NCBI GenBank assembly: GCA_002369515.1
Contig: DFFM01000054.1
Span: 42,128 to 106,127 of the forward strand
Origin: Prevotella sp. UBA3776
GTDB taxonomy: Bacteria > Bacteroidota > Bacteroidia > Bacteroidales > Bacteroidaceae
Reading direction: 5' to 3'
DNA: 64,000 nucleotides
Made by a program: the position numbers and the translations under genes. Below are positions 43,696-52,416 of this stretch, piece by piece. Each line of letters opens with the position of its first letter. The stretch's first letter is position 1. The notes below the pieces were generated by a model. It did no database searches and had not been told where the DNA came from. It saw only the letters and a list, made by a program, of their open reading frames with translations.

Positions 43696-45693
43696 ATGGA
43701 AAAGAAGACAATCCCCGTTGTAGGGATGATGTGCGCCGGTTGTTCGGTGGCGGTAGAGCGCAAACTCAATTCGCTGGAAGGCGTTGCCCAGGCTTCGGTC
43801 AACCTTCCTGGCCGTTCGGCCTTGGTGGAGTACGATCCCGAGCGGATAAGTCTGCAGCAGATGAAGGACGAGATACAGCGGGCGGGCTACGACCTTGTGA
43901 TTGAGCAAGACCGCAGTGCCGCTGAAATTGAGCGTCGGTCGCTGGTGACGCTTCGACGCAAGGTGTTGTTGTCATGGTTGTTTGCCATTCTGGTGATGAG
44001 CATCAGCATGGGGTGGATCAGCCTTTCCGGCTCCGGGCATTCGCCATCGTCAACTCATCTATCGCCCACCACCGACAACTTCTCCAATCAGGTGATGCTC
44101 ATTCTTTCGCTGCTCAACTTGGTTTATTGCGGCCGTCAGTTTTTTGTGAATGCCTGGCGGCAGCTGATGCACCGCATGGCCAACATGGACACACTCGTGG
44201 CCATGTCAACAGGCATTTCCTTCCTTTTCAGTGTGTTCAACACTTTCTGGGGTGAGCAGTTCTGGGGCAGCCGTGGCATTGAGTGGCACACTTATTTCGA
44301 TGCCTCTGTCATGATCATTACCTTTGTGCTGACAGGACGTTTGTTGGAGGAGCGAGCCAAAAACAGTACGGCCTCGGCCATTCGCGGCTTGATGGAGCTG
44401 GCCCCCAAGACCGCCCGTCTGGTGAGTCGATTCCCCACGTCGCCCGATGTGGAAAATGTGTCCGAAGTGCCCCTTTCAACGCTTCAGCCCGGCGACATCA
44501 TCGAGGTGAGAGCGGGCGAGAAGATACCCGTGGATGGAGAAGTAAAGGAGGTGATTGAGTCCCAAGAAGTTTTGGCGAAAACGCCTTCAGGATGCTTCGT
44601 TGACGAGTCGGCCATGACGGGCGAGGCCGCTTTGGCCGAAAAACAAGCCGGCGACCGCGTATTGGCCGGAACGTTGTGCCGCAAGGGCTCGTTCCGCTTC
44701 AAGGCTTGCCAAGTGGGCGAGCAGACCGTACTGGCCAACATGATTCGCATGGTGCAGGAGGCACAAGGCTCAAAGGCCCCTGTCCAGCGTGTGGTCGATA
44801 GGATAGCGCTGGTGTTCGTGCCTTGTGTGCTGGCCGTCTCGCTGCTCACGTTCGTGCTGTGGATGCTGATAGGCGGCAGCTCGCAGTTGCCCCATGCCGT
44901 GCTTTCGGCCGTTTCGGTGCTGGTCATTGCCTGTCCGTGTGCCATGGGGCTGGCCACCCCCACGGCGCTCATGGTGGGCATAGGAAAGGCTGCTCAGAAG
45001 AACATCCTGATAAAGGACGCCACTGCGCTGGAGAATTTGCGGCATGTTGACGCCATCGTCATCGACAAGACGGGAACGCTCACAGAAATGGTTGAGGAGA
45101 GTGTTGACGGGCAAGCAGAGCATGGCGAACGGCGCGTGGAGCGGCTCAAGCCTCATGCCCGCGAGGCCATGGACGCTTTGCAGCGCGAAGGATTGGAAAT
45201 CCACATGATGAGCGGCGACCGCGAGGAAAACGTGCGCCGTTGGGCCGCAGAGGCCGGCATCACTCACTGGCAGAGCCAGGTGATGCCCCAAGACAAGGAA
45301 AACCTGGTTCGCCGCTTGCAGTCCGAGGGGCGCCATGTGGCCATGGTGGGCGATGGCATCAACGACTCGCAGGCGTTGGCCTCGGCCGATGTGAGCATTG
45401 CCATGGGCAAGGGTACCGATGTGGCCATGGATGTGGCCCAGGTGACGCTCATGGGGTCCGACTTGCGGCGCTTGGGCGATGCCATTGGTCTTTCGCGACG
45501 CACGGTGGGCATGATTCGGCAGAATCTTTTCTGGGCGTTCATCTATAATGTAATATGTATTCCGCTGGCGGCCGGACTGCCCCGCCTTTTCGGCTTCGAC
45601 TTCCAGATTACGCCCATGTGGGCCAGCGCGCTCATGGCTTTTTCCAGTGTCAGTGTGGTGCTCAACAGTCTGCGCCTGAAGCTGGTGGAATGA
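43696..45693 (+). CDS. CopA-like P1B-type ATPase lacking the nucleotide-binding domain
   Basis: 665 residues from ATG 43696. N-terminal heavy-metal domain with GMMCAGCSVAVE (CxxC), eight-helix transporter with the CPC motif in VLVIACPCAMGLATPT, actuator motif TGEAALAEK, phosphorylation site DKTGT (Asp 457) and hinge MVGDGINDSQALA. Between DKTGT and MSGD only about 51 residues remain, where CopA proteins have about 150 with the ATP-binding SEHPL and GxG motifs; none of those is seen. It may be inactive, or use another mode of nucleotide binding. Copper is inferred from CPC. It lies 11 bases after the nuclease gene. Confidence 0.82.
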   Translation: MEKKTIPVVGMMCAGCSVAVERKLNSLEGVAQASVNLPGRSALVEYDPERISLQQMKDEIQRAGYDLVIEQDRSAAEIERRSLVTLRRKVLLSWLFAILVMSISMGWISLSGSGHSPSSTHLSPTTDNFSNQVMLILSLLNLVYCGRQFFVNAWRQLMHRMANMDTLVAMSTGISFLFSVFNTFWGEQFWGSRGIEWHTYFDASVMIITFVLTGRLLEERAKNSTASAIRGLMELAPKTARLVSRFPTSPDVENVSEVPLSTLQPGDIIEVRAGEKIPVDGEVKEVIESQEVLAKTPSGCFVDESAMTGEAALAEKQAGDRVLAGTLCRKGSFRFKACQVGEQTVLANMIRMVQEAQGSKAPVQRVVDRIALVFVPCVLAVSLLTFVLWMLIGGSSQLPHAVLSAVSVLVIACPCAMGLATPTALMVGIGKAAQKNILIKDATALENLRHVDAIVIDKTGTLTEMVEESVDGQAEHGERRVERLKPHAREAMDALQREGLEIHMMSGDREENVRRWAAEAGITHWQSQVMPQDKENLVRRLQSEGRHVAMVGDGINDSQALASADVSIAMGKGTDVAMDVAQVTLMGSDLRRLGDAIGLSRRTVGMIRQNLFWAFIYNVICIPLAAGLPRLFGFDFQITPMWASALMAFSSVSVVLNSLRLKLVE

Positions 45694-45842
45694 GGCAAAA
45701 CATCGCGAAAAGGCAAACTGCATAGGCCGCGAAATCATCCATGTTCCCGACGGCTACCTGCCTGCTTTTCGAGCCTTCCTCCAGACACGCATGCCTTGAT
45801 GGACTTTTCTTACGGCGGTTTTTGTGCCGTCTCCATAATTGC

Positions 45843-45910
45843 AAAAATAACTCCCGACGATACGCCAAAATTTTCTAGAAAATTTGTGCGCAGCGTCGGG
45901 AGTTATTTTT
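45843..45910. repeat. CTAG-centred palindromic repeat, copy D (best preserved)
   Basis: Perfect 17-base outer arms, AAAAATAACTCCCGACG (45843-45859) and CGTCGGGAGTTATTTTT (45894-45910), enclose the perfect 18-base palindrome AAATTTTCTAGAAAATTT (45868-45885). The element sits in the gap between converging genes and has A/T tracts on both edges, so it could serve as a bidirectional terminator. The remaining gap (45694-45953) is otherwise featureless. Confidence 0.85.
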
Positions 45911-45953
45911 TTCGTGTCGTGAATTGTCTTCACAACTCACGGTGACCGATGTG

Positions 45954-46748
45954 TCATCTTATGTTTTGTCTTGGCTGTGCGGGCGGCGCGGGCAGCCGGT
46001 GTTCGGGCATCCATCTTTCTTCCACCGACAGTTGGATGCTGAACGAGGGATTGAAGTTGTACTTCACGGCAGCCCCGATGCGATCGCCGATGGCCCCCAT
46101 GTCGTAGAGGGGAGTCATCAGGTAAGGATAGGAGGCGGCACCGAAGGTGCGCAAGGTGGCGGGCGATAGTTGGTAGTTGTTGGTGAGCGACTTCTGTCCG
46201 TACAGATAGGCCTCCCAGTGTTCGTTGAACCGATAGCCGACGATGGCGCTGATGCCCGCATCGCGCCATGAGTCGCTGGCCCACGAAACGTTGTTGAGGT
46301 AGCCGCCCACAGCCACAGTCAGCCTGTTGGTGACGGGTTGGGCGTACATCAAGCTGATGTTCTGCTGGAATCCCGCACTCTTGTGCAAGGCGTTCTTGCC
46401 AAACTGGGCAAACACCGACGCTCCGAGGCTCACGTTGAGCCCTTGGTGCAACTGCCAATCGTACCAGCCGCCCCAAAAGAGCGGATGGAGCAGGGTGGGG
46501 CGGGGCTGTCCCAAGTGGTTGACGGGAGGCAGCGCCAGTGGGCTGGATTCGAGCGGATTGGTGGTGGGCGATAGTTGGGTTGTGGGTTGATTGCCCCTTT
46601 CCGACGTCGTGACCATGTTGCCGCTGTAGTTTGTGCGGAGTGTATCGACCGTAGAGGGCAGCTGTCGTCTCACTTCCTGTGCCAGGGTGGAGTGGGCGGT
46701 GAGCAGAGCCAGAAATATGAATATGATTCGCGGTTTGTTCATAATCAA
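45954..46748 (-). CDS. Putative outer-membrane beta-barrel protein
   Basis: 264 residues (or 262 from the second Met). Signal peptide (IIFIFLALLTAHSTLAQ), a Ser/Thr/Pro-rich stretch to about residue 75, then alternating aromatic beta segments such as GLNVSLGASVFAQFG, LTVAVGGYLNNVSW and GISAIVGYRFNEHWEAYLYG, ending GAAVKYNFNPSFSIQLSVEERW. The pattern fits a small outer-membrane barrel; no named family was recognised. It stands alone on the minus strand. Confidence 0.65.
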   Translation of the reverse strand: MIMNKPRIIFIFLALLTAHSTLAQEVRRQLPSTVDTLRTNYSGNMVTTSERGNQPTTQLSPTTNPLESSPLALPPVNHLGQPRPTLLHPLFWGGWYDWQLHQGLNVSLGASVFAQFGKNALHKSAGFQQNISLMYAQPVTNRLTVAVGGYLNNVSWASDSWRDAGISAIVGYRFNEHWEAYLYGQKSLTNNYQLSPATLRTFGAASYPYLMTPLYDMGAIGDRIGAAVKYNFNPSFSIQLSVEERWMPEHRLPAPPAQPRQNIR

Positions 46749-46881
46749 TCGGTTGACTGTTTTTGACGGTGCAAAAATAGGAAAAACTTCTGGATTGTGT
46801 TTCGAAAAGGCGTTAATATTTTTCTTTTTTGGCTATTCTGCGGTGAAATGAAATGTTTTTTGCAATTTTTCTTCCAAAATG

Positions 46882-46912
46882 TTGCATGTTTCGTGGAAAA
46901 GTTTTACATTTG
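46882..46912 (+). promoter_or_regulatory. Promoter of the Phe/Tyr operon
   Basis: TTG (46882-46884), 20 bases, TACATTTG (46905-46912). Predicted transcription start is near 46919, 20 bases before the leader-peptide ATG. Confidence 0.75.
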
Positions 46913-46938
46913 CAAGCGAAATTTAAAATATAGAAAAA

Positions 46939-47016
46939 ATGAACCATCAGTACGCATCTTTTTATTACTTCTACTTTTACTTTGCAGGCCACTGTGAAGC
47001 GGGAAGTTGCGTGTAG
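46939..47016 (+). CDS. Phe/Tyr-rich leader peptide of the attenuator
   Basis: A 25-codon reading frame from ATG 46939 to TAG at 47014-47016, too short for routine gene calling. Residues 8-15 are an unbroken run FYYFYFYF, with another Tyr at residue 5. Such a run is the hallmark of leader peptides that sense charged tRNA-Phe and tRNA-Tyr. Its end overlaps the antiterminator arm (46993-47004), so a ribosome stalled in the run would leave that arm free to pair, while one reaching the stop would cover it. Confidence 0.88.
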   Translation: MNHQYASFYYFYFYFAGHCEAGSCV

Positions 47017-47096
47017 AGTTCAACTTAAATAGACAAGACCAAGAAAAGAAATTCATAAAGGTCCCGCTTCACAATACCCTGTGAGCGGGATTTTTT
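46993..47096 (+). promoter_or_regulatory. Transcription attenuator (antiterminator and terminator)
   Basis: Antiterminator: TGTGAAGCGGGA (46993-47004) is perfectly complementary to TCCCGCTTCACA (47062-47073). Terminator: TCCCGCT (47062-47068) pairs with AGCGGGA (47084-47090) and CACA (47070-47073) with TGTG (47080-47083), followed by six T (47091-47096). The two structures exclude each other. Low Phe/Tyr stalls the leader ribosome, favours the antiterminator and lets polymerase reach pheA. Confidence 0.88.
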
Positions 47097-47177
47097 GTAA
47101 GGCCCACCCGCCCGACCCTCGGCAGCCGAGGGAGCATGGACGGCAGTAGGATAAAGCAAAAAGAAACAGGAAAATCT

Positions 47178-48020
47178 ATGAAGCGAATAGCGATACAAGG
47201 ACTGCTGGGCTCGTTCCACGACATTGCGGCGCGGCAGTATTTCGACGGCGAGCAGATACAGCTCATCTGTTGCTCCACTTTCGAGCAGGTGTTTGAAAAC
47301 ATCAAGCGCGACCCCACGGCCATCGGCATGCTGGCCATCGAGAACACCATAGCAGGCAGCCTGCTGCACAATTACGAGTTGTTGCGCGACTCGGGCACTA
47401 CGGTGGTGGGCGAGCACAAGTTGCACATCTCCCACTGCATCTGCTGTCTGCCCGACGACGACTGGGCGACCATCGATGAGGTCCACTCCCATCCTGTGGC
47501 GCTGATGCAGTGCCGCCAGTTTCTGGCCAACCATCCCGACATGAAGAACGTGGAGGCCGAAGACACCGCCGGTTCGGCAAAATACATCAGCGAGCATCAG
47601 TGCCGTGGCTGGGCTGCCATCTGCCATGCCGACGCGGCCCGCATGTACGGGCTGAAGGTGCTCGAAGACCACATCGAGGACAACAAGCACAACTTCACCC
47701 GTTTCTTGGTGGTGAGCAATCCCAACAAAGCCGACATGCTGCGCCCCCTCACGCGGGCCAACAAGTCGAGCATGGTGTTCTCGCTGCCCCACGAGGAAGG
47801 CTCGCTCTCGCACGTGCTGGCCATCCTGTCGTTCTACAAAATCAACCTGACCAAGATTCAGTCGCTGCCCATCATAGGGCGCGAATGGGAGTATCTGTTC
47901 TATGTTGACGTAATGTACGACGACCTGACGCGCTACCGCCAGTCAATCGACGCAATTATCCCACTGACCAAAGACTTGAAAATATTAGGAGAATACGAAG
48001 ATGGAAAGCAAACCAACTAA
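47178..48020 (+). CDS. pheA: Prephenate dehydratase
   Basis: 280 residues from ATG 47178. The catalytic PDT domain (1-190) shows IQGLLGSFHDIAA, the AIENTIAGSLLHNYELL block, HPVALMQCRQFL and the DTAGSAKYISEH and NFTRFLVV signatures. A C-terminal ACT domain (about 195-280: SMVFSLPHEEGSLSHVLAIL) binds phenylalanine for feedback control, with the family KIQSLPIIGREWEYLFYVD (ESRP-like) segment. Converts prephenate to phenylpyruvate. First structural gene of the attenuated operon; overlaps the next gene by 20 bases. Confidence 0.95.
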   Translation: MKRIAIQGLLGSFHDIAARQYFDGEQIQLICCSTFEQVFENIKRDPTAIGMLAIENTIAGSLLHNYELLRDSGTTVVGEHKLHISHCICCLPDDDWATIDEVHSHPVALMQCRQFLANHPDMKNVEAEDTAGSAKYISEHQCRGWAAICHADAARMYGLKVLEDHIEDNKHNFTRFLVVSNPNKADMLRPLTRANKSSMVFSLPHEEGSLSHVLAILSFYKINLTKIQSLPIIGREWEYLFYVDVMYDDLTRYRQSIDAIIPLTKDLKILGEYEDGKQTN

Positions 48021-49185
48021 GACCATACAGCCCGCCGAGCGTTTGCAGCTCGTCAGCGAATACTACTTCAGCCGCAAACTGAAGGAAGTGGCCCAACTCA
48101 ATGCTGAAGGCCGCGACATCATCAGTCTGGCCATCGGCAGTCCCGACATGCCGCCTTCGCCACAGACCATCGAGAAACTCTGCGAGGTGGCGCACCAGAG
48201 CGACGCCCACGGCTATCAGCCCACCGTGGGAACGCCCGAACTGCGCGAAGCCATGGCCGATTTCTATCGCCGCTGGTACGGTGTGGAGCTGGACCCCAAG
48301 ACCGAGATTCAGCCCCTCATCGGGTCGAAGGAAGGCATCCTGCACGTCACGCTGGCCTTCGTCAACCCCGGCGACCAGGTGTTGGTGCCCAACCCGGGCT
48401 ATCCCACCTACACGTCGCTGAGCCGTCTGCTCGGTGCCGACATCGTGAACTACGACCTTTGTGCCGACAACGGCTGGCAACCCGATTTCGACGCTTTGGA
48501 ACGGATGGACCTCAGCCGGGTGAAGCTGATGTGGACCAACTACCCCAACATGCCCACTGGAGCCAACGCCCGCATGCAAACCTACGAGCGGCTGGTGCGC
48601 TTTGCCCGCGAAAAGGGCATCGTTGTGGTCAACGACAACCCCTATTCGTTCATTCTCAACGAGCATCCCATTTCGTTGCTTCAGGTGCCGGGAGCCAAGG
48701 AATGCTGCATAGAGTTCAACTCCATGTCGAAAAGCCACAACATGCCAGGTTGGCGCGTGGGGCTCTGTGCCACCAACTCCACTTTCATCAGCTGGATTCT
48801 GAAAGTGAAGAGCAACATCGACAGCGGCACCTTTCGTGGCCTGCAACTGGCTGCTGCCGAGGCCTACCGCAACGAGCCCGAGTGGCATCGGCAGGCCAAC
48901 ATCAGCACCTACGCCGAGCGTCGCCACTATGCCGAGCAAATCATGCAGGTGCTGGGCTGCACCTACGACCCTGCACAGGTGGGCATGTTCCTCTGGGGCA
49001 GAATCCCCGACAAGTACCAAAACGTGGAAGACCTCACCGAGCGTGTGCTCCACGAGGCCCGCGTGTTCATCACGCCGGGATTCATCTTCGGCACCAACGG
49101 TGAGCGCTACATCCGCATATCGCTCTGCGCCAAGAAAGAAAAAATACAGCAGGCGTTGGAGAGAATCACCAAGGTGTTCAAATGA
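48001..49185 (+). CDS. PLP-dependent aminotransferase (class I/II), probably aromatic
   Basis: 394 residues. PLP-binding landmarks: IGSPDMPPSPQTIEKL, NPGYPTYTSL, NYPNMPTGANA, NDNPYSF and the Schiff-base Lys in NSMSKSHNMPGWRVG (about residue 245), ending with Arg in RYIRISLC. Fold type I. The operon context, between prephenate dehydratase and DAHP synthase, makes transamination of phenylpyruvate, hydroxyphenylpyruvate or prephenate the likely role. Overlap with pheA suggests coupled translation. Confidence 0.9.
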   Translation: MESKPTKTIQPAERLQLVSEYYFSRKLKEVAQLNAEGRDIISLAIGSPDMPPSPQTIEKLCEVAHQSDAHGYQPTVGTPELREAMADFYRRWYGVELDPKTEIQPLIGSKEGILHVTLAFVNPGDQVLVPNPGYPTYTSLSRLLGADIVNYDLCADNGWQPDFDALERMDLSRVKLMWTNYPNMPTGANARMQTYERLVRFAREKGIVVVNDNPYSFILNEHPISLLQVPGAKECCIEFNSMSKSHNMPGWRVGLCATNSTFISWILKVKSNIDSGTFRGLQLAAAEAYRNEPEWHRQANISTYAERRHYAEQIMQVLGCTYDPAQVGMFLWGRIPDKYQNVEDLTERVLHEARVFITPGFIFGTNGERYIRISLCAKKEKIQQALERITKVFK

Positions 49186-49354
49186 GGGTGTAGGACATCG
49201 GTGATGTGGAGCGGGAAGCGAAGACTATGGTCCAAGCACTTCCAATCCCGAGAAAGCGCCGCGAAAAGTCACCCCCCAGAACTCATTGACAACACAAGCA
49301 TTTCCCCTGTGGAGAGAATGTAATTACCGAAATTTTAAATAAGTCAACATAACT

Positions 49355-50419
49355 ATGGAACTAGAATTGGAACCCCTGAAACTCCCTAGCGACAACGAAC
49401 GTCCGTTCGTGATAGCAGGACCCTGTTCGGCCGAAACCGAAGAACAAGTGATGACCACAGCCCGCCAGCTGGCCTCGAAAGGCTGCCACAATTTCCGCGC
49501 CGGTGTGTGGAAACCGCGCACCAAGCCCGGAGGATTCGAGGGCAACGGCGAGAAGGCCCTGCCCTGGATGAAACGCGTGAAGGACGAAACCGGCATGAAG
49601 GTGGCCACCGAAGTGGCCACGCCCGAACACGTGGAGCTGGCCATGAAATATGGCATCGACATCCTCTGGGTGGGAGCCCGCACGTCGGCCAACCCCTTTG
49701 CCATGCAGGCACTGGCCGACTCGATGCGAGGCATCGAGGTGCCCGTGTTCGTGAAGAACCCCGTCAATCCCGACCTCGAACTGTGGATTGGTGCGCTCGA
49801 ACGGCTCAACCAAGCCAACGTGAAGCGCCTGGGAGCCATCCACCGCGGTTTCTCCAGCTACGACAAGAAGATGTACCGCAACCTGCCCATGTGGCAGATT
49901 CCCATTGAGTTGCGCCGCCGCATTCCGCAGCTGCCACTCATCAACGACCCCAGCCACATCGGCGGTCGTCGCGAACTCATCGCCCCCCTCTGCCAGCAGG
50001 CCATGGACTTGGGCTTCGACGGAATCATTGTGGAGAGCCACTGCTCGCCCGACGACGCCTGGAGCGATGCCAAGCAGCAGGTGACTCCCGATGTGCTCGA
50101 CTTCATCCTCTCGCTGCTCGTCATCCGCGACGAGAAGGTGAGCACCGAGGGCATTCACGAACTGCGCAAGCAGATTGACGAAATAGACAACCAACTGGTG
50201 GAATTGCTCTCCAAGCGCATGCGCGTCTGCCGCGAGATAGGAACCTACAAGAAAGAGCACAACATGACCGTCCTGCAGCCCACTCGCTACAACGAAATCA
50301 TCGACAAGCGCGGCGCTCAGGGGGCTCTCTGCAGCATGGACAGCGACTTTGTGAAGACGGTCTTCGAGGCCGTCCACCAGGAGTCGGTGCGCCAGCAAAT
50401 GGAAATCATCAACCGATAA
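49355..50419 (+). CDS. Bifunctional DAHP synthase / chorismate mutase
   Basis: 354 residues. Residues 1-260 are a type I-beta (KDO8PS-like) 3-deoxy-7-phosphoheptulonate synthase: FVIAGPCSAETEEQV, FRAGVWKPRTKPGGFEG, GARTSANPFAMQ, KNPVNPDLELW and DPSHIGGRRE. Residues about 265-354 are an AroQ chorismate mutase (EGIHELRKQIDEIDNQLVEL, RMRVCREIGTYKK). It catalyses the first shikimate step and chorismate to prephenate, letting the mutase domain act as a prephenate/chorismate sensor on the synthase. The 169-base gap before it shows no promoter or repeat. Confidence 0.94.
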   Translation: MELELEPLKLPSDNERPFVIAGPCSAETEEQVMTTARQLASKGCHNFRAGVWKPRTKPGGFEGNGEKALPWMKRVKDETGMKVATEVATPEHVELAMKYGIDILWVGARTSANPFAMQALADSMRGIEVPVFVKNPVNPDLELWIGALERLNQANVKRLGAIHRGFSSYDKKMYRNLPMWQIPIELRRRIPQLPLINDPSHIGGRRELIAPLCQQAMDLGFDGIIVESHCSPDDAWSDAKQQVTPDVLDFILSLLVIRDEKVSTEGIHELRKQIDEIDNQLVELLSKRMRVCREIGTYKKEHNMTVLQPTRYNEIIDKRGAQGALCSMDSDFVKTVFEAVHQESVRQQMEIINR

Positions 50420-50433
50420 CCCCCAAAAACTGC

Positions 50434-51537
50434 ATGACCATGATTAAAATGAAACATTTGATGCTCGTTGCCATTTTCATAAGCTGTGCAATGGGTGCTC
50501 AGGCACAGAAAATCCAAGTGACCGACAAAAATGGAATGGGCATTGCGTTGGCCAGTGTGACCGACGCCAACGGCGTGCTCATCGGACTAACCGACATCAA
50601 TGGCGTGCTGCCCGATGTGAAGGGCGCCAAGACCGTGTCCATCAGCCACGTGGCCTACAAGTCGCAGAGAGTCAATGTGGGCAGCCTGGCCAACGGGCGC
50701 GTCATCATGGAAGACAACGACTTCACTCTCGACGAGCTCGTCATCAAGCCCAAACCCCTCATCTACACCGAGCTTTACTATCGCTTCTATGCCTACGTTG
50801 ACGACTCGCTGCGCACTTTCGTGGCCGGCATTGTGCCCTACACTTGGGACGTGCATAAGAAGAAATCGAGCGTGAAATTTTCTGACTACTCCGTCGCCGT
50901 CTTCAACCTGAAGAACGTTTCATGGTGGAAAGTGAGATCCGAGGACTTGGTCAAGGGTGCCACTCGCACAAAGCCCGGCGAAGAGTGTCTCTCCGACGGC
51001 ACATGGAAGAAGCAGCTCTACATTGACAAGGAGCCCGACGGCGAAAACTGCTGGAAGATTGTCAATCCGCGTGAGACCGTGGGCCGACTCGTACGTGCCA
51101 ACGGCCTGAGCACCATTACCATTGATGGTGCCAAGGCACAGATGTATGCCAACGAGCGCAACGGGCAGGACAAATTGCTCCAGAGACGACAGGACAAGCA
51201 TTACGAGTATCAGTATGTGGAAGTGTTCCGAATCAACGACGAAGGGCAAGTGGGCAGAGAAGACTACGTCATGTCGCTCAACCACTGGGAGCACGAAGGC
51301 AGCAAAGGCCACGAAAGCTACATCGTGGAAGCCTGGGTGACCGATCGGGGCTACATGACCGACGACGAGTTCAAGCAGAAGCGCAAGGAAATCAATGCCC
51401 TGAGCAGCACGCAGAACATGTGGCACATGCCGCTCAACGAGCTGGAGGCCTACGAGCGCCAGCACAACATCCCCGCCATCAGCGACGAGGCGCGTAAGGC
51501 CATAGCCCTCATAACGAGAGAAAGATGGACCCGATGA
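50434..51537 (+). CDS. Secreted protein with carboxypeptidase-regulatory-like N-terminus, unknown function
   Basis: 367 residues (or 362 from ATG 50449). Signal peptide (HLMLVAIFISCAMGAQA). The first mature 90 residues look like the CarboxypepD_reg-like beta domain common in Bacteroidetes: ALASVTDANGVLIGLTDINGVLP, HVAYKSQRVNVG, then DFTLDELVIKP. The rest (FKFYAYVDDSLRTFVAGI-like wording onward) is not recognised. No TonB plug or barrel follows. Its position between chorismate mutase and tyrA, in the same direction with short gaps, is unexpected for an envelope protein. Confidence 0.7.
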   Translation: MTMIKMKHLMLVAIFISCAMGAQAQKIQVTDKNGMGIALASVTDANGVLIGLTDINGVLPDVKGAKTVSISHVAYKSQRVNVGSLANGRVIMEDNDFTLDELVIKPKPLIYTELYYRFYAYVDDSLRTFVAGIVPYTWDVHKKKSSVKFSDYSVAVFNLKNVSWWKVRSEDLVKGATRTKPGEECLSDGTWKKQLYIDKEPDGENCWKIVNPRETVGRLVRANGLSTITIDGAKAQMYANERNGQDKLLQRRQDKHYEYQYVEVFRINDEGQVGREDYVMSLNHWEHEGSKGHESYIVEAWVTDRGYMTDDEFKQKRKEINALSSTQNMWHMPLNELEAYERQHNIPAISDEARKAIALITRERWTR

Positions 51538-51621
51538 CGAAATCTCAGGAAGGGCACTCGCACTCCGGGGATCATAGTAAAAATGGAAAACCGTTAATCG
51601 AAAAACAATAACCCGACATTC

Positions 51622-52416
51622 ATGAAAATATTAGTTCTTGGTGCAGGCAAGATGGGCAGTTTCTTCATCGACCTGCTGAGTTTTGAGCACGAGGTGGCTG
51701 TGTTTGAGAAAGACCCCAAGCGAATGAGGTTCACCTACAACTGCCAGCGGTTCACCCGGCTGGAGGAGATAGGTGAGTTCAAACCAGAACTGGTGGTTAA
51801 TGCCGTGACCCTGAAATACACCATTGCCGCCTTTCGCGAGGTGATGCCATTCCTGCCGAAGGACTGCATCCTGAGCGACATCGCCTCGGTGAAGACTGAC
51901 CTCAAGGAATTCTACGAGCAGGCCGGCATGCGCTACGCCTCGTCGCACCCCATGTTTGGACCCACGTTTGCCAATCTGAACCAACTGAGCGAGGAGAACG
52001 CCATCATCATCACCGAGGGCGACTTCATTGGGCGGCTGTTCTTCAAAGACCTCTACCAAAAACTGGGACTCAACATCTACGAGTATTCCTTCGAGGAACA
52101 CGACCAGACCGTGGCCTACTCGCTCAGCATCCCCTTCGTGAGCACCTTCGTGTTTGCCGCCGTCATGAAGCATCAAGACGCGCCCGGCACCACCTTCAAG
52201 CGCCACATGCGCATAGCCAAGGGGGTGCTCAACGAGGACGACTACCTGTTGCAGGAAATACTGTTCAATCCCTACACACCCGGCCAGGTGGCGCAAATCC
52301 GCACTGAACTGAAGCAGCTGCTCGAAATCATCGACAACCGCGACGCCGAGGGCATGCAGAACTACCTGAAGAAGATTCGCGACAATGTGCGCCGCGACAT
52401 CGAAATCAAGGCATGA
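51622..52416 (+). CDS. tyrA: Prephenate dehydrogenase
   Basis: 264 residues. N-terminal Rossmann fold KILVLGAGKMGSFFIDLL (GxGxMG), with DIASVKTDLKEFY and the catalytic-region SSHPMFGPTFANLNQL (the His of HPMFGP). It oxidises prephenate to hydroxyphenylpyruvate with NAD, the tyrosine branch. No ACT domain is seen. It shares a 4-base overlap (ATGA) with the next gene. Confidence 0.94.
   Translation: MKILVLGAGKMGSFFIDLLSFEHEVAVFEKDPKRMRFTYNCQRFTRLEEIGEFKPELVVNAVTLKYTIAAFREVMPFLPKDCILSDIASVKTDLKEFYEQAGMRYASSHPMFGPTFANLNQLSEENAIIITEGDFIGRLFFKDLYQKLGLNIYEYSFEEHDQTVAYSLSIPFVSTFVFAAVMKHQDAPGTTFKRHMRIAKGVLNEDDYLLQEILFNPYTPGQVAQIRTELKQLLEIIDNRDAEGMQNYLKKIRDNVRRDIEIKA

Noticed and set aside
42128..43711. 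527-codon minus-strand open frame
   Set aside because: It is antisense to the endonuclease I gene, which has a signal peptide, catalytic motif and sorting tail.
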